Assembly: GCF_014192745.1 (NCBI RefSeq)
Contig: NZ_JACHYJ010000002.1
Coordinates: 496,001-560,000 of the forward strand
DNA from: Luteimonas sp. RC10
GTDB taxonomy: Bacteria; Pseudomonadota; Gammaproteobacteria; Xanthomonadales; Xanthomonadaceae
Direction of reading: 5' to 3'
DNA: 64,000 bases
Shown in pieces: positions 14,742 through 25,200 of this stretch (the first letter of the stretch is position 1; each line of letters opens with the position of its first letter). Made by a program: the position numbers and the translations under genes. The notes under the pieces were generated by a model, which saw only the letters and a list, made by a program, of their open reading frames with translations, did not search any database and was not told where the DNA came from.

Positions 14742-15029
14742 ATGGCCAAATCCGCTTCCACGCCCGTCCCGCCCGCCCAGGATCCGTCCCCGGTCGCCGA
14801 CTTCGAAAACGCCCTGGGCCAGCTCGAGGCGCTGGTCGAGCGCATGGAGGGCGGCGAGCTGAGCCTGGAGGAGTCGCTCGGTGCCTACGAGCGCGGCGTC
14901 GGCCTGTACCGCCGCTGCCGCCAGGCGCTCGAGGAGGCCGAGCAGCGCGTGCGCCTGCTCAGCGACCCGGCCGCCCCTGAGCGCAGCCAGCCGTTCGGCG
15001 GCGAGCAGGTCGACGATCCCGATGCCTGA
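14742..15029 (+). CDS. xseB: Exodeoxyribonuclease VII small subunit
   Basis: Small subunit of ExoVII, which degrades single-stranded DNA with XseA. The 95-residue protein holds the conserved helical hairpin [20 protein letters not shown] with [13 protein letters not shown] and [16 protein letters not shown], and non-conserved ends. It overlaps ispA by 8 bp (ATGCCTGA), matching the common xseB-ispA order, although dxs does not follow here. Confidence 0.94.
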   Translation: MAKSASTPVPPAQDPSPVADFENALGQLEALVERMEGGELSLEESLGAYERGVGLYRRCRQALEEAEQRVRLLSDPAAPERSQPFGGEQVDDPDA

Positions 15030-15921
15030 TCCCGCCGGCGAGATCGCCGCTCGCATCGGCGACTGGCGCGCCCGCACCGACGCCGCGCTGCAACGCGCAC
15101 TCGACACCGCCGCAGGCGGCGAGCCGCGGCTGGATGCGGCGATGCGCCACGCGGTACTGCTCGGCGGCAAGCGCATGCGGCCGCTGCTGGTCCACGCCAC
15201 CGCAGCGGCCTTCGGCGCCACGCCCGCGCAGGCCGATGCGCCGGCGGTCGCGATCGAACTCGTGCATGCCTATTCGCTGGTCCACGACGACCTGCCGGCG
15301 ATGGACGACGACGCGCTGCGTCGCGGCCAGCCGACCGTGCACGTCGCCTTCGACGAAGCCACCGCCATCCTCGCCGGCGACGCCTTGCAGACCCTGGCGT
15401 TCTCGGTGCTCGCCGAGGCGCCGCTTGCGGCCGAAACGCGGCTGGCGATGGTCGCGCGGCTGGCCTCGGCCTCAGGCGCGCTGGGCATGTGCGGCGGCCA
15501 GGCAATCGATCTGGCCGCGACCGGCGGCGGCGGTGCGCGCGACATCTCGGGTCTTGAACGCCTGCACGCGCTCAAGACCGGCGCGCTGCTGCGCGCGGCG
15601 GTCGCGCTCGGGGCGCTGGCGGCCGATGTCGACGCCGCGACGCGCGCCCGGCTCGACGAGTTCGCGACCGCGCTCGGCCTCGCCTTCCAGATCCGCGACG
15701 ACCTGCTCGACATCGAGGGCGACAGCGCGACGCTGGGCAAGACCGCGGGCAAGGACGTGGCGCAGGACAAGGCGACGTTCCCTGCGCTGATCGGCGCCGA
15801 CGCCTCGCGCGCGCGGCTCTCCGAGCTCGCCTCGCGCATGCGCGAAGCGCTGGCACCGTTCGGCGATGCCGCCGCGCCGCTGGCCGAACTCGGCCGGCAG
15901 GCCATCGAACGCGACCACTGA
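15022..15921 (+). CDS. ispA: Farnesyl diphosphate synthase
   Basis: Condenses IPP with DMAPP and then GPP to make farnesyl diphosphate, precursor of quinone side chains and undecaprenyl carriers. The 299-residue all-helical product has the two Asp-rich motifs: DDLPAMDDD (first) and [10 protein letters not shown] (second), plus the GGKRMRPLL substrate motif. The start at 15022 overlaps the end of xseB, so the two are probably translated together. The gene links functionally to ispD and ispF elsewhere in the window. Confidence 0.95.
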   Translation: MPDPAGEIAARIGDWRARTDAALQRALDTAAGGEPRLDAAMRHAVLLGGKRMRPLLVHATAAAFGATPAQADAPAVAIELVHAYSLVHDDLPAMDDDALRRGQPTVHVAFDEATAILAGDALQTLAFSVLAEAPLAAETRLAMVARLASASGALGMCGGQAIDLAATGGGGARDISGLERLHALKTGALLRAAVALGALAADVDAATRARLDEFATALGLAFQIRDDLLDIEGDSATLGKTAGKDVAQDKATFPALIGADASRARLSELASRMREALAPFGDAAAPLAELGRQAIERDH

Positions 15922-15985
15922 GCCGGGCGGGCCAGCCGCGCAGCCCACTGGCCGGCATGGCCCTGCAGACGATCCCAGGCCGCGC

Positions 15986-16462
15986 ATGATCACGCTTCGC
16001 CCCTACGCCCCGTCCGACGTCGACGCCTGCCTGGCCTTGTTCGACGGCAACTGCCCGACGTTCTTCGACCGCGCCGAGCGCGAGGATTTCGCGCGCTTCC
16101 TGTCGCGGCACGCCGCGGCCTGGCATTTCCTGGTCGTCGAGCGCGATGGCCGCCTGCTCGCCTGCGGCGGCCAGGCCCAGAGCGATGACGGGCGGCAGGC
16201 AAGCCTGTGCTGGGGCATGGTCGCGCGCGACCATCACCGCCAGGGGCTGGGACGACGCCTGCTCGAGGCGCGCATCGCGTGGTGTCGGCGCACGCCGGGC
16301 ATCGAACGCATCGTGCTGGACACCAGTCAGCACACACGCGCCTTCTACGCGCGGTTCGGCTTCCGGGTCGAGTGCGTCACACCCGACGGCTATGGCCCGG
16401 GCCTGGACCGTCACGACATGGGGCTGGACCTGATCGAGACGAGCGGAGACGCCACGGGCTGA
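15986..16462 (+). CDS. GNAT family N-acetyltransferase
   Basis: A 158-residue single-domain acetyltransferase: N-terminal MITLRPYAPSDVDACL, the acetyl-CoA-binding motif A in VARDHHRQGLGRRLLEARI (R/Q-x-x-G-x-G/A form), and the C-terminal ARFGFRVE motif B. The substrate is unknown. The ATG at 15986 begins at the conserved fold start; 64 bp separate it from ispA. Confidence 0.85.
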   Translation: MITLRPYAPSDVDACLALFDGNCPTFFDRAEREDFARFLSRHAAAWHFLVVERDGRLLACGGQAQSDDGRQASLCWGMVARDHHRQGLGRRLLEARIAWCRRTPGIERIVLDTSQHTRAFYARFGFRVECVTPDGYGPGLDRHDMGLDLIETSGDATG

Positions 16463-16483
16463 TGCACGCAAGCCCGCCCGATG

Positions 16484-16515
16484 CCGCGCGCGCCGCCGAG
16501 CGGCGGCGTGCGCGG
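16484..16515. terminator. 15-bp GC hairpin between convergent genes
   Basis: A near-perfect inverted repeat (16484-16498 with 16501-16515, one G-U pair) fills the gap between the GNAT gene and the convergent DUF4870 gene. No T run follows on either strand, so any terminator role is inferred from position and stability. Confidence 0.45.
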
Positions 16516-16523
16516 TCCAGCAA

Positions 16524-16967
16524 TCAGCCGATCAGACGCAGCGTCAGCGGATAGCGATAGGTCTCGCCGTTCCAGGCCTTGACCGCCGCCACGATGCCGC
16601 AGACCAGCCAGAGCACCGCCAGGGCGACTGCGCCCAGCACCAACAGCAGCCCCAGCGGCAACGCGACGATCGCCCCGATCCCCAGCGTCAGCACCGTCAT
16701 GCCCAGCAGCACAAGACCGGTCACGCCGAGGACGCAGGCGTAGAGAAACATGCTCAAGTTGAAGTTCAGCGCTTCCAGCGCATGGCCGGCGACGAAGGCA
16801 TCGTCGTCGCGCTTGACCAGATAGACGGTGCCGGCGACGACGATGCCGGCCACGCCGGACATCCAACTCGTCAGCAAGGCGAGCACCAACGCACCGACAT
16901 GCGTGCCGGCGGCCCATTGGCGACTTGCAACGGCGGGCGAGGCCTGGGGGAGCGTCGAAGCGTACAT
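16524..16967 (-). CDS. DUF4870 domain membrane protein (copy 1)
   Basis: A 147-residue inner-membrane protein with about three to four hydrophobic segments. It shows the family pattern: a first helix after a short hydrophilic N-terminus, VYLVKRDDDAFVAGHALEALNFNLS, then two strongly hydrophobic helices (about 75-125) and the C-terminal KAWNGETYRYPLTLRLIG. The closing motif NGETYRYP-LRLI matches copy 2 at 17316, so the two are paralogues, although copy 1 is longer and more diverged. The function of the family is unknown. The ATG at 16967 was preferred over upstream frame extensions without conservation. Confidence 0.8.
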   Translation of the reverse strand: MYASTLPQASPAVASRQWAAGTHVGALVLALLTSWMSGVAGIVVAGTVYLVKRDDDAFVAGHALEALNFNLSMFLYACVLGVTGLVLLGMTVLTLGIGAIVALPLGLLLVLGAVALAVLWLVCGIVAAVKAWNGETYRYPLTLRLIG

Positions 16968-17036
16968 GGGGGGTCTCCAGAAGCGTCGAGGGACAGGTCC
17001 ATGATGGCGCCGTAGATCGGCGACGCAAGCCAACGC

Positions 17037-17070
17037 ATGGCACCCAACGGATGGCACCCAACCGATGGCA
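17037..17070. repeat. 14-bp tandem repeat, 2.4 copies
   Basis: The unit ATGGCACCCAACGG (17037-17050) recurs as ATGGCACCCAACCG (17051-17064) and then ATGGCA. It lies about 70 bp upstream of the copy-1 DUF4870 start on the minus strand. Confidence 0.75.
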
Positions 17071-17128
17071 GGGGGGGCGCGCGACCGCCGGGCATCGCCC
17101 TGAGACTGAGAGGCGATCGCTCCGAAAC

Positions 17129-17145
17129 AAAACCGGGGTCAGAGT
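17129..17145 (+). repeat. Lone arm of the CCGGGGTCAGAGT repeat
   Basis: AAAACCGGGGTCAGAGT is identical to the outer arms of the paired hairpin elements at 63616-63693 and 63792-63872. No inverted partner was found within the neighbouring 150 bp, so this may be a decayed or single-arm copy. Confidence 0.75.
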
Positions 17146-17260
17146 GCGGGACGCGACGCCCCGGGCCGCCAGTCTGCTGCTGCAACCCTCTGCTATCTGC
17201 CTTCGGATCACTGGATGGCCGTCTGCTGCAGGACGTCCATGCCCGCCCTCTGGCGCAGAA

Positions 17261-17290
17261 CAAACAAAAACCCCGGCACGCAGGCCGGGG
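17261..17290 (-). terminator. Rho-independent terminator of DUF4870 copy 2
   Basis: On the minus strand CCCCGGC pairs with GCCGGGG over a 6-nt loop (17271-17290) and is followed by TTTTTGTTTG (17270-17261). It starts 25 bp after the stop of the gene at 17316. Confidence 0.85.
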
Positions 17291-17315
17291 TTCGCGAGGC
17301 TGCGGTGCGTGCCGA

Positions 17316-17675
17316 TCAGCTGATCAGACGCAGCGCGAAGGGGTAGCGATAGGCCACGCCGTCCTTGGCCTTGAGCGCGGCGATGATGCTGAACACCACG
17401 CACAGGATCCACAGCACCAGGTTGATCAGGCCGCCGATCAGGATGATCGTCAGCACCATGCCGATGACGTAGCCGATGGTCAGCGTGATCTGGAAGTTCA
17501 ACGCTTCCTTGGCCTGGTCGGTGACGAAGGCCTTCTCGGGCTTGTCCTTGTGCACCAGCCACATGATCAGCGGCACGATGAAGCCAAAGAGGATGCACGA
17601 CAGATGCGTGAGCATCGCAAACGTGCGGTCGTCCTGGGTGGTGGCCACGGCAGGTGCCGGGTCGAAATCGTTCAT
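17316..17675 (-). CDS. DUF4870 domain membrane protein (copy 2)
   Basis: A 119-residue inner-membrane protein of the classical DUF4870 size. It has a helix LTHLSCILFGFIVPLIMWLV, a charged loop KDKPEKAFVTDQAKEALNFQ, two further helices (ITLTIGYVIGMVL and LINLVLWILCVVFSIIAAL) and the ending KDGVAYRYPFALRLIS. A GGGGAC Shine-Dalgarno-like site precedes the ATG at 17675. A strong terminator follows, so it is probably transcribed alone. Function unknown; paralogue of the gene at 16524. Confidence 0.88.
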   Translation of the reverse strand: MNDFDPAPAVATTQDDRTFAMLTHLSCILFGFIVPLIMWLVHKDKPEKAFVTDQAKEALNFQITLTIGYVIGMVLTIILIGGLINLVLWILCVVFSIIAALKAKDGVAYRYPFALRLIS

Positions 17676-17758
17676 TGCAAAGTCCCCATAGGCAAGGTGG
17701 AAGAAGATGCGCTGGGCCGGGCGACGATCGCCACCGCAGCTGGCGGTGCGAGCATACG

Positions 17759-19144
17759 TCAATCCGTGCCGGCAACCGTCATCCTGCCGATCAGCATCGA
17801 GCCGGTGCGGACATGCGAACGCGGGTCGACATCGGTGCCCACCGCTTCGATGCTGGCGAACATCTGTTTCAGATTGCCGGCGATGGTGATCCCGTCGACC
17901 GCGTGCCGGATCTCGCCGCCCTCGATCCAGAACCCGGCCGCGCCGCGCGAATAGTCGCCGGTCACCGCATTGACGCCCTGCCCCATCAGTTCGGTCACCA
18001 GCAGCCCGCGTCCCATGCCGCGCACCATCGCATCGAGGTCGCCGGCATTGGCGGCGATCTCCAGGTTGTGTACGCCACCGGCATTGGCGGTGGTCTGCAG
18101 ACCGAGCCGGCGCGCCGAGTAGCTGCCGAGGATGTAGCGCTGCAGCACGCCGGCCTCGACCAGCGGCGACTCGCGGGTCGCCACGCCTTCGGCATCGAAC
18201 GCGGCGGACTGGAACCCACGCGCCAGGAACGGCCGTTCGTGGATCGAGAACCAGTCGGGGAACAGCTGGGTGCCGGTGCTGTCGAGCAGGAAGCTGGCAC
18301 GCCGGTACAGCGCGCCGCCCGAGACCGCACCGAGCAGGTGCCCGACCAGCGACCGGGCGACCTCGGCCTGGAACAGTACCGGGTAGCTGCCGGTCGGCAC
18401 CGGCCGCGGATCGAGCCGCGCGAGCGTGCGCTGCGCGGCGCGGCGACCGATTGCCGCTGCCGGCTCCAGGTCGTCGGCCGCCAGCGCCACGCTGTACCAG
18501 CCGTCGCGCTGCATCTGCTCGCCGCTGCCTGCGATCAGCGCGCAGCCGATGCTGTGGTGGCTGCTGCGCTCGGCGCCGACGAAGCCGTGGCTGTTGGCGT
18601 AGACGTGCAGCGCACGCGCGGTCGAGACCGAGGCGCCGTCTGAGTTGCCGATCCGTGCGTCGGTGTCGCGGCCCGCGGTTTCGCAGGCCAGCGCCAGGTC
18701 GACTGCGCGATCGGCGTCGAGCGCCCAGGGGTGCCAGGCGTCGAACTCGGGGAAGCGGCCATCGGCACCCGGCCGCGCCATCAGCTCGGCGTCGGCCAGG
18801 CCCGCAGCAGGGTCGTCCTCGGTGAAGCGGGCGATCGCGCAGGCCTGGTCGACGGTCGCCGCCAGACTCTCCTCACGCAGATCCGCGGTGCTGGCGCTGC
18901 CCTTGCGGCGGCCGAAGTAGACCGTTACCGCGATGCCGCGGTCCTGCGTGGACTCGACCGTCTCGACCTCGCCCATGCGCACATCGACATTGAGGCCGGC
19001 ATCTTCCGAGCACGCGACCTCGGCCTGGCTCGCGCCCTGGGCACAACAGCGTTCGAGCAGACGCTGCGACAGCTCGGTCAGTGCGTCGAGCCGGGCGAGG
19101 GAGTCGTCGCCCGCCACGCGGTCGGCGATCTGCGATGGGGACAT
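17759..19144 (-). CDS. pmbA: TldE/PmbA metalloprotease subunit
   Basis: TldE half of the TldD-TldE heterodimer, a cytosolic metallopeptidase that threads and cleaves unfolded peptides; in E. coli it acts in microcin B17 maturation and CcdA turnover. The 461-residue product has the U62/M103 fold hallmarks: [37 protein letters not shown] and [14 protein letters not shown]. As usual for TldE there is no HExxxH motif; TldD at 19800 supplies it. The ATG at 19144 lies only 23 bp from the divergent yjgA ATG. Confidence 0.93.
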   Translation of the reverse strand: MSPSQIADRVAGDDSLARLDALTELSQRLLERCCAQGASQAEVACSEDAGLNVDVRMGEVETVESTQDRGIAVTVYFGRRKGSASTADLREESLAATVDQACAIARFTEDDPAAGLADAELMARPGADGRFPEFDAWHPWALDADRAVDLALACETAGRDTDARIGNSDGASVSTARALHVYANSHGFVGAERSSHHSIGCALIAGSGEQMQRDGWYSVALAADDLEPAAAIGRRAAQRTLARLDPRPVPTGSYPVLFQAEVARSLVGHLLGAVSGGALYRRASFLLDSTGTQLFPDWFSIHERPFLARGFQSAAFDAEGVATRESPLVEAGVLQRYILGSYSARRLGLQTTANAGGVHNLEIAANAGDLDAMVRGMGRGLLVTELMGQGVNAVTGDYSRGAAGFWIEGGEIRHAVDGITIAGNLKQMFASIEAVGTDVDPRSHVRTGSMLIGRMTVAGTD

Positions 19145-19155
19145 GGTCAATGGCT

Positions 19156-19161
19156 TATCCT
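19156..19161 (+). promoter_or_regulatory. Probable leaderless promoter -10 for yjgA
   Basis: TATCCT lies 6 nt before the ATG at 19168. The same hexamer at the same spacing precedes maf (27328-27333). If functional, it supports 19168 rather than the in-frame ATG at 19150 as the start. Confidence 0.5.
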
Positions 19162-19167
19162 GTTGCG

Positions 19168-19701
19168 ATGAGAGGCATAGACGAAGACAGCGGCGAGTAC
19201 CTGAGCCCGAGCCGCAAGCAGCAGCGCCGCGAGGCGCTGGAAGTGTTGTCGCTGGCCGAGGCGCTGGTGGCGCTGCCAGAGGGGCGGTTGGCGAAACTGC
19301 CGGTGCCCGACGCGCTGCTGCCGCACATCGCCGAGACGCGCCGGATCACCTCGCACATCGCGCGCAAGCGGCAGATGGCGTTTCTGGCCAAGCAGATGCG
19401 CCGGGAGGAAGACGAGACGCTGGAGGCAATCCGCGACGCGCTCGACGCCGGCGGCGAGGCCTCGCGCATCGAGACCGCGATGCTGCACCGCGCCGAGAGC
19501 TGGCGCACGCGCCTGCTCGACGAGGGCGACGCCGCGCTGGCCGAACTGCTGGAGGCCTACCCGCAGGCCGACCGCCAGCGCCTGCGCCAACTGGTGCGCA
19601 ACGCGCTCGCCGAGCGGGCCAAGAACAAGCCGCCGGCGGCATTCCGCGAACTGTTCCGGCTGCTGCGCGACACGGTGGCGCAGAAGACCGAACAGCCGTG
19701 A
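19168..19701 (+). CDS. yjgA: YjgA/DarP ribosome-associated protein (DUF615)
   Basis: A 177-residue, helix-rich charged protein of the DUF615 family; the E. coli member (YjgA, DarP) binds late 50S precursors and promotes 50S maturation. Conserved features are the N-terminal [21 protein letters not shown], the [21 protein letters not shown] helix and the C-terminal [15 protein letters not shown]. Divergent yjgA-pmbA is the same arrangement as in E. coli. The ATG at 19168 is preferred, with 19150 as the alternative. Confidence 0.92.
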   Translation: MRGIDEDSGEYLSPSRKQQRREALEVLSLAEALVALPEGRLAKLPVPDALLPHIAETRRITSHIARKRQMAFLAKQMRREEDETLEAIRDALDAGGEASRIETAMLHRAESWRTRLLDEGDAALAELLEAYPQADRQRLRQLVRNALAERAKNKPPAAFRELFRLLRDTVAQKTEQP

Positions 19702-19728
19702 AGCGCCCTCGCTGACCGGCGATTCGAC

Positions 19729-19747
19729 CGCGCGGCCCGGCCGCGCG
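19729..19747. terminator. GC hairpin between convergent yjgA and tldD
   Basis: CGCGCGG (19729-19735) can pair with CCGCGCG (19741-19747). There is no T run, so its role as a shared terminator is inferred from its position between convergent genes. Confidence 0.3.
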
Positions 19748-19799
19748 CGCTCGAACCTGCGCCTTCGAAGCACGCCCACCAGATCAACCATCACGGCGC

Positions 19800-21263
19800 T
19801 CAAGCCTGGGTGCCGCCCACGGTAAGTCCATCGATCAGCAGCGACGGCTGGCCCACGCCCACCGGGACGCTCTGGCCGTCCTTGCCGCAGATGCCCACGC
19901 CGTCGTCGAGCGCCATGTCGTGGCCAACCATGCGCACGCGCTGCATCGTCTCGGGGCCATTGCCGATCAGCGTGGCGCCCTTGACCGGCGCGGTGATGCG
20001 GCCGTCCTCGATCAGATAGGCCTCGGTCGCCGAGAACACGTACTTGCCGCTGGTGATGTCGACCTGGCCGCCGCCGAAGTTGACCGCGTACAGCCCCTTT
20101 TTCACCGAGCGGATCATGTCCTGCGGGTCGTCGCGGCCGGCGAGCATGTAGGTGTTGGTCATGCGCGGCATCACCCGGTGCGCGAACGACTCGCGGCGGC
20201 CGTTGCCGGTCGACGCGACACCGCTCAGGCGCGCGTTGAGGGTGTCGTGCATGTAGCCGGTCAGCACGCCGTCCTCGATCAGCGTGGTGCACTGGGTCGG
20301 CGTGCCTTCGTCGTCGACATTCAAGGACCCACGCCGACCGGCCAGCGTGCCGTCGTCGACGATCGTCACCCCGGGCGCGGCCACGCGCTGCCCGACGCGA
20401 CCGGCGTAGGTGCTGGTGCCCTTGCGGTTGAAGTCGCCTTCCAGGCCGTGGCCGACGGCCTCGTGCAGCAGCACGCCCGGCCAGCCGGCACCGAGCACGA
20501 CCGGCATCACCCCGGCCGGGGCGTCGACCGCCTCGAGGTTCACCAGCGCCTGGCGCAGTGCTTCGCGCGCGAAGTGTTCCGGGCGTCCGTCGCCGAGCAG
20601 TTCGGCATAGCTGTAGCGCCCGCCGTAGCCGGCATAGCCCGACTCGCGACGCCCGTCCTGCTCGACCAGCACCTGGATATTGAGCCGGACCAGCGGCCGC
20701 ACGTCGCCGGCGAGCACGCCGTCGCTGCGCGCGACCAGGATGGTGTCCACGCCGCCTGTCAGGCTGACGCTGACCTGTTGTACGCGCGGATCAGCGGCAC
20801 GCAGGAAGCGGTCGATCCGCCGCAGCGCCTCGACCTTTTCCGCACTGCCCAATGCGTCGATCGGATCACCGGACGGATAAAGATCGTGCGCACGCGCACG
20901 CACCAGCGCCTGCGGAGCATGCGCGCGGCCGTCGCGGGCGATCGCACGCGCCGAACGCGCCGCGCCGAGCAAGGCCACCGCATCGATATCGTCCGAGTAC
21001 GCCAGGCCGGTCTTCTCGCCGCTGATCGCGCGCACGCCCACGCCCTGCTCGATCGCATGCGAGCCGCTCTTGACGATGCCGTCCTCGACCGACCAGCTCT
21101 CGCGGCGTGCATGCTGGAAATACAGATCGCCGAAGTCGATGCCCGGGCCGAGCAAGGCGGAGAAGGTGCGGTCGAGGTGGGCGCTGTCGAGGCCGGCGGG
21201 CAACAGCAGACGGGACTGCGCGAGCGCCAGCGCGTCGCCGGTCGCGGGGGAGAGATCGGTCAT
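19800..21263 (-). CDS. tldD: TldD metalloprotease subunit
   Basis: Catalytic partner of TldE. The 487-residue product shows the zinc motif [12 protein letters not shown] (HExxxH) and the downstream glycine-rich [24 protein letters not shown] that contributes to the active site. The ATG at 21263 starts the conserved N-terminal domain; the CACACT-N6-ATG arrangement upstream is a weak candidate for a leaderless start. yhdP lies 70 bp upstream on the same strand, giving the conserved maf-rng-yhdP-tldD order, with tldE nearby on the same strand beyond yjgA. Confidence 0.94.
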   Translation of the reverse strand: MTDLSPATGDALALAQSRLLLPAGLDSAHLDRTFSALLGPGIDFGDLYFQHARRESWSVEDGIVKSGSHAIEQGVGVRAISGEKTGLAYSDDIDAVALLGAARSARAIARDGRAHAPQALVRARAHDLYPSGDPIDALGSAEKVEALRRIDRFLRAADPRVQQVSVSLTGGVDTILVARSDGVLAGDVRPLVRLNIQVLVEQDGRRESGYAGYGGRYSYAELLGDGRPEHFAREALRQALVNLEAVDAPAGVMPVVLGAGWPGVLLHEAVGHGLEGDFNRKGTSTYAGRVGQRVAAPGVTIVDDGTLAGRRGSLNVDDEGTPTQCTTLIEDGVLTGYMHDTLNARLSGVASTGNGRRESFAHRVMPRMTNTYMLAGRDDPQDMIRSVKKGLYAVNFGGGQVDITSGKYVFSATEAYLIEDGRITAPVKGATLIGNGPETMQRVRMVGHDMALDDGVGICGKDGQSVPVGVGQPSLLIDGLTVGGTQA

Positions 21264-21333
21264 CCCTGCAGTGTGGGGCCTGGTGGACGAATGGCAACCC
21301 ACTGCCCGCGTCCTGGAGTGGCACGGACGCCGG

Positions 21334-24300
21334 CTAAGGGCCGGTCGGCGGCGACGGCGTCGCCTCGGGCGGCGGCACATCGCGGCGCTCGACCACCTCG
21401 ACCTTCGGGTCCTGCCACGGACCGCTGACGTGGTAGTTGCGTGCGCCCATCTCGGCCAGCGGCCGCCGCAGCACCGCATTGGCGACCGCGCCCACCGCCG
21501 CGCCCACTGGACCGGCGGTCAGCGCGCCGACAGCGGGCAACAGGTTGCCGGTCTTGGGCAGCACTTCGATGTCCTGGTCGTGGGTGCGCGCCTGCAGGTC
21601 GGCAGTGCCGCGGATGCGGATCTCCGCCGCGGGGCCGTCGATCGTCACGCCGTCGCTGCGGGCCAGGCCCTGTCCGAAGCGGATCTCGCCGGCGATCCGG
21701 CTGAAGCCGAAGCCGCGATTGAAGAAATCGCGGAAATCGAGCATCAGCCGGCGTGGCAGTTCGGCCACGCTCAGCAGGCCCAGCACACGTCCGGCTCCGG
21801 GCTCGACTTCGACCAGTTGTCCGTCCTTGACCGTCATCTGCAGTGCGCCTTCCAGCGATGCGACCGCGAACGCATTGGGCGCACCGGGCCAGGCAGCATC
21901 GAAATCCACCCGACCCTGACCGCCGACGATGCTGCCGGCGAATCCCAGGCCGGAGGCCAGCCGGCCGAAATCGTCGCTCTCCAGGTCGGCCTCGAGCGTT
22001 GTCCGCGCAGCGGCGCCGCGTCCGGTCCAGCGGCCGCGCAGCTCGATCCGATGCTGGGGCGACTGTACGCGCAGATGATCGAGTGCGACGCCGCCGGGCA
22101 CTCGCACCAGGCTGCCATCGGCGCTGCCCAGTTGCAGAGGGCCGACGCGCAGGTCCTCGACCGCCAGCCGGATCGGCCGCAGCGTCGCCGGATCGATCGT
22201 GTCGACATCGTCTCGAGGCGCCGGCGGTTGCGCTGCCGGCCGTTCAGCCGCCGGTGTCTGCGCCTGCATCGGCCAATGCAGGCGTTGCAGCGTCGCGACC
22301 ACCGGCGCACCGTCGGCGTCGGGCACACGCACGCCGCCCGCCAGCGCCGCCCCATCGAAGCGCAGGCTGGTGCCGGCGCCCTGTCGAACCGCGGTGATCC
22401 GGGTCTGGCCGAAGCCGGCGCCGGGCAGGCGCAGGTCGAGCGCCGTCAGGTCGATGCCGACCAGGCGCGGCGCATCCGCACCGTCGTCGCCGCCGGCCGC
22501 CAGGCCGATCCAGTCAGCAAGTTCAATGACCGGGGTGCGCCCGCCGATCGCAATCCCCGACACCGGCGGCGCCTCGGCGACACGCGCGCTGCCGAACATC
22601 AGCCGCACACCGGTCCCGGCATCGCGCGCACGCGCGCGCACTGCGAGCCGATCGCCGAATCCGACCGCGATATCGCCCGCATCGAACGGCAACGGCGCTT
22701 CGATCGTCGTGCGCAACGCTTCGCCGGCCGGCTTGGCCAGCGGCGCCGGCAGCCGCAACGCGGTGCCGACCAGATCCGAGCGCAGCAGCAGGCGCGCCGG
22801 TGCCTGGCCCGACGCAGGCGCCCGCGCCACCGAGACCTGCACCTGCCACGGCGCCGCGCCGTCGACATGCGGGCGCAGCCAGCCCAGATCCGGCGCGCGT
22901 GCGAGCAAGTCGCTGGCAGCGAGGGTGGCGTCGAGCTCGGCCTCGAACGCCTGCGCGCGGTCGCGCACATGGCCGTCGCCTGCGCGCAGCGCCAGCGTGC
23001 CGGCGTGCCCTTCGGTGCGGGCGGCCAGGCGCTCGCCGATAAACCCGTTCTGATCAAAGCGTGCGCTGCCGCGCACATCGCTGAAGTCGAGCGAAAAGCG
23101 GCGTTCGCGCGCCGACACCCCGTCCAGCGCGACGCTGCCGCCGAGCCGCACCGGTGCGCCGTGCGGTACCGCCAGCGTCAGCGCGACGCGTGCCGGGCCG
23201 GCGACCTCGAGGTTGTCGAGCGTTTCGGCATGCTCGGCGTGGAACGGGCTTTGCCGCATCAGCGTCAACAACGCGCCGGCATCGGCCTGCGTGGTGGCGC
23301 GGACCTCGACCGGGCTGTGCGCGTAATGCCGCATGCCCGCTTCGATCGTCTTCACCGGCACCCCGGCCAGCTCGCCATGCGCGTCTTCGACCGAGAAGCC
23401 ATCGTTGAGGAAGCGCACTCGCCCACGCATCCGCTCCAGCGCCGGCCAGTCGTCCTGGAAGCGGATCGTCGCGTCCTCGATCCGCGCCCGTGCATCGAAC
23501 ACGCCCCGTCGATCATGTCCGTCGGCGCTGCTGAAGGGCCAGTCGCCCAGCTCGCCGGAGACGATCGCGCGCCCGTCGCGGACGGTGCCGGCAACCAGCG
23601 CCATGTTCAGCCAATCCATCGCGGCCGCCGGCATTTCGTGGCGCACCCAGAACTTCTTGGCGACCGGCACCTGCGCCGGGTCGACCACCGCCGCCAGGTC
23701 GATACGCGGGCGGGCGCCATTGCCGTGGAAGGCCAGGCCGCCGCGCACGTCCGCGGCATAGCCATCGCCTTCGATCCGCAGCGCCGGGGTCTCGACACGC
23801 CAGTCGCCGTCGTCGCGCCAGGCGGCGATGTCGCCCTCGAGCCGGAGCGGATGCGGCACGCCGAAGCCCTTGGGCCAGTCGAACACCGGCCGGGCTTGCG
23901 GATCGGGACGGAAGACCAGGCCATCGGCATCGCCGGCAAGTGTCCCGGTCAGCCCGTGCAGGCCCGGCGTGGTTCCGACGGGCGCAAATCCCAGGTTCTC
24001 GATGCGCGCAGCGACCCGGGCCGGTCCGCCGGGTAACGCAGCGACCTCGACATCGGCCAGGACCGCCTGCGGCGCGGCGGTCTGCAGCCAGTCGCGCAGC
24101 GACGGCGACAGGCCGTCGCCGAGCGCGGCCAGCGCCAGCAGCGGCGCCACCTCGACGCGCGCGGCGCGCATCGCGTAGCGCGAGCCGCCGGCCAGCACCA
24201 GCCCGTCGAGCGTCTGCTCGCGGCCGTGCTGGACCATGCGCAGCGTCGGCGCGTCAAGCCGCCAGTCCGCGCCCTCGTGCTCCCAGCGCAGTTGTGCGCG

Positions 24301-25191
24301 CACGCCGTCGAACGCCACTGCGCCCTGGGCATCGCCCCCCTGCCCGCTCGGCACGGCACGCCGCAGCGACAACGTGTCGAGCGCGATGTCGGCCGTGGCC
24401 GCGACCACCCGGCGCTCGCGCAATTCCAGCCAGGCCGCGACCCGGCCGTGGCCCTCGCCGATCGCCGCACCGCTGGGCGCGAGCAAAGGCGACCAGACCT
24501 GGAGGTCGTTGCGCGGCATCGCGACGTAGGCGCGGCCGGTGAGGTCGTCGCGCAGCAGATCGACCCGCAGATCCAGCGGCGCCCCGTCGACCTCGACCCA
24601 GGCCTTGGCCGCGGCGCGCACCCGGCGCCGGTCGACCTGCATCCGCAGATCAACCCGCGGCAGCGTGTGTCGCAACGACAGCGAGGGCGCATCGATCGTG
24701 AGCCGGGCGCCGATCACCTGCAGCTCACCCAGGCCTTCGAGCGCGGCCAGCGGATCGTCGTTGGGCGTCGCGCTGCCCGGCAGGCCGCGGACATGCCAGC
24801 CACCGTCGTCGTCACGCTCGAGGGTCAGCGCCAGCCCCTGGATCCGCAGCTCGGTCAGCGAGCGGCCAGGCAGCAGGCCCGAATACGGTGCGACCTGGAT
24901 CTCGGCACTGTCGATCGGCACCGCGGTCGCCGGCTCGCCGATGCGCAGCCCGGTCACCCGCAGCAGCGGCCCGCGCCGGCTCCACTGGGTGCGCAGCGTC
25001 TCGAAAGCGACCGGCCGGCCAGCACGTTCGCTGAGCCAGCGCTCGACGCTGCGCGGATTGCGCTCGACCCACGGCAACGCCAACTGCGCCAGCGCCACCG
25101 CGCCGACCGCGACCAGCACCACCGACAAGGCCGCGACGTACCACGCGCCCAGATGCGCGCGACGCAGGCGCTTCGCCCACGCCGCTGTCAT
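21334..25191 (-). CDS. yhdP: YhdP family AsmA-like protein
   Basis: A 1285-residue AsmA-clan protein anchored in the inner membrane by one N-terminal helix (about residues 15-38, [21 protein letters not shown]), with a very long periplasmic part of repeated beta strands. In E. coli YhdP, TamB and YdbH carry phospholipids towards the outer membrane. Family features include [27 protein letters not shown] near the start and a C-terminal AsmA-like domain ([37 protein letters not shown]). The C-terminal tail from about residue 1255 is Pro/Glu-rich and poorly conserved. The start at 25191 is 9 bp from the rng stop. Confidence 0.92.
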   Translation of the reverse strand: MTAAWAKRLRRAHLGAWYVAALSVVLVAVGAVALAQLALPWVERNPRSVERWLSERAGRPVAFETLRTQWSRRGPLLRVTGLRIGEPATAVPIDSAEIQVAPYSGLLPGRSLTELRIQGLALTLERDDDGGWHVRGLPGSATPNDDPLAALEGLGELQVIGARLTIDAPSLSLRHTLPRVDLRMQVDRRRVRAAAKAWVEVDGAPLDLRVDLLRDDLTGRAYVAMPRNDLQVWSPLLAPSGAAIGEGHGRVAAWLELRERRVVAATADIALDTLSLRRAVPSGQGGDAQGAVAFDGVRAQLRWEHEGADWRLDAPTLRMVQHGREQTLDGLVLAGGSRYAMRAARVEVAPLLALAALGDGLSPSLRDWLQTAAPQAVLADVEVAALPGGPARVAARIENLGFAPVGTTPGLHGLTGTLAGDADGLVFRPDPQARPVFDWPKGFGVPHPLRLEGDIAAWRDDGDWRVETPALRIEGDGYAADVRGGLAFHGNGARPRIDLAAVVDPAQVPVAKKFWVRHEMPAAAMDWLNMALVAGTVRDGRAIVSGELGDWPFSSADGHDRRGVFDARARIEDATIRFQDDWPALERMRGRVRFLNDGFSVEDAHGELAGVPVKTIEAGMRHYAHSPVEVRATTQADAGALLTLMRQSPFHAEHAETLDNLEVAGPARVALTLAVPHGAPVRLGGSVALDGVSARERRFSLDFSDVRGSARFDQNGFIGERLAARTEGHAGTLALRAGDGHVRDRAQAFEAELDATLAASDLLARAPDLGWLRPHVDGAAPWQVQVSVARAPASGQAPARLLLRSDLVGTALRLPAPLAKPAGEALRTTIEAPLPFDAGDIAVGFGDRLAVRARARDAGTGVRLMFGSARVAEAPPVSGIAIGGRTPVIELADWIGLAAGGDDGADAPRLVGIDLTALDLRLPGAGFGQTRITAVRQGAGTSLRFDGAALAGGVRVPDADGAPVVATLQRLHWPMQAQTPAAERPAAQPPAPRDDVDTIDPATLRPIRLAVEDLRVGPLQLGSADGSLVRVPGGVALDHLRVQSPQHRIELRGRWTGRGAAARTTLEADLESDDFGRLASGLGFAGSIVGGQGRVDFDAAWPGAPNAFAVASLEGALQMTVKDGQLVEVEPGAGRVLGLLSVAELPRRLMLDFRDFFNRGFGFSRIAGEIRFGQGLARSDGVTIDGPAAEIRIRGTADLQARTHDQDIEVLPKTGNLLPAVGALTAGPVGAAVGAVANAVLRRPLAEMGARNYHVSGPWQDPKVEVVERRDVPPPEATPSPPTGP

Positions 25192-25200
25192 CGTCGTGCC

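Larger units (their letters stand above)
16968..17315. other. 348-bp spacer between the two DUF4870 genes
   Basis: No gene is supported. It contains a 14-bp tandem repeat (17037-17070), one arm of the AAAACCGGGGTCAGAGT element (17129-17145), and the terminator of the downstream DUF4870 gene (17261-17290). The stretch is less GC-biased and less coding-like than its flanks. Confidence 0.6.

Noticed and set aside
19150..19152. ATG at 19150 as the yjgA start
   Set aside because: It is in frame and possible, but the conserved part begins after 19168 and the TATCCT-N6 spacing favours the later ATG; kept as an alternative only.
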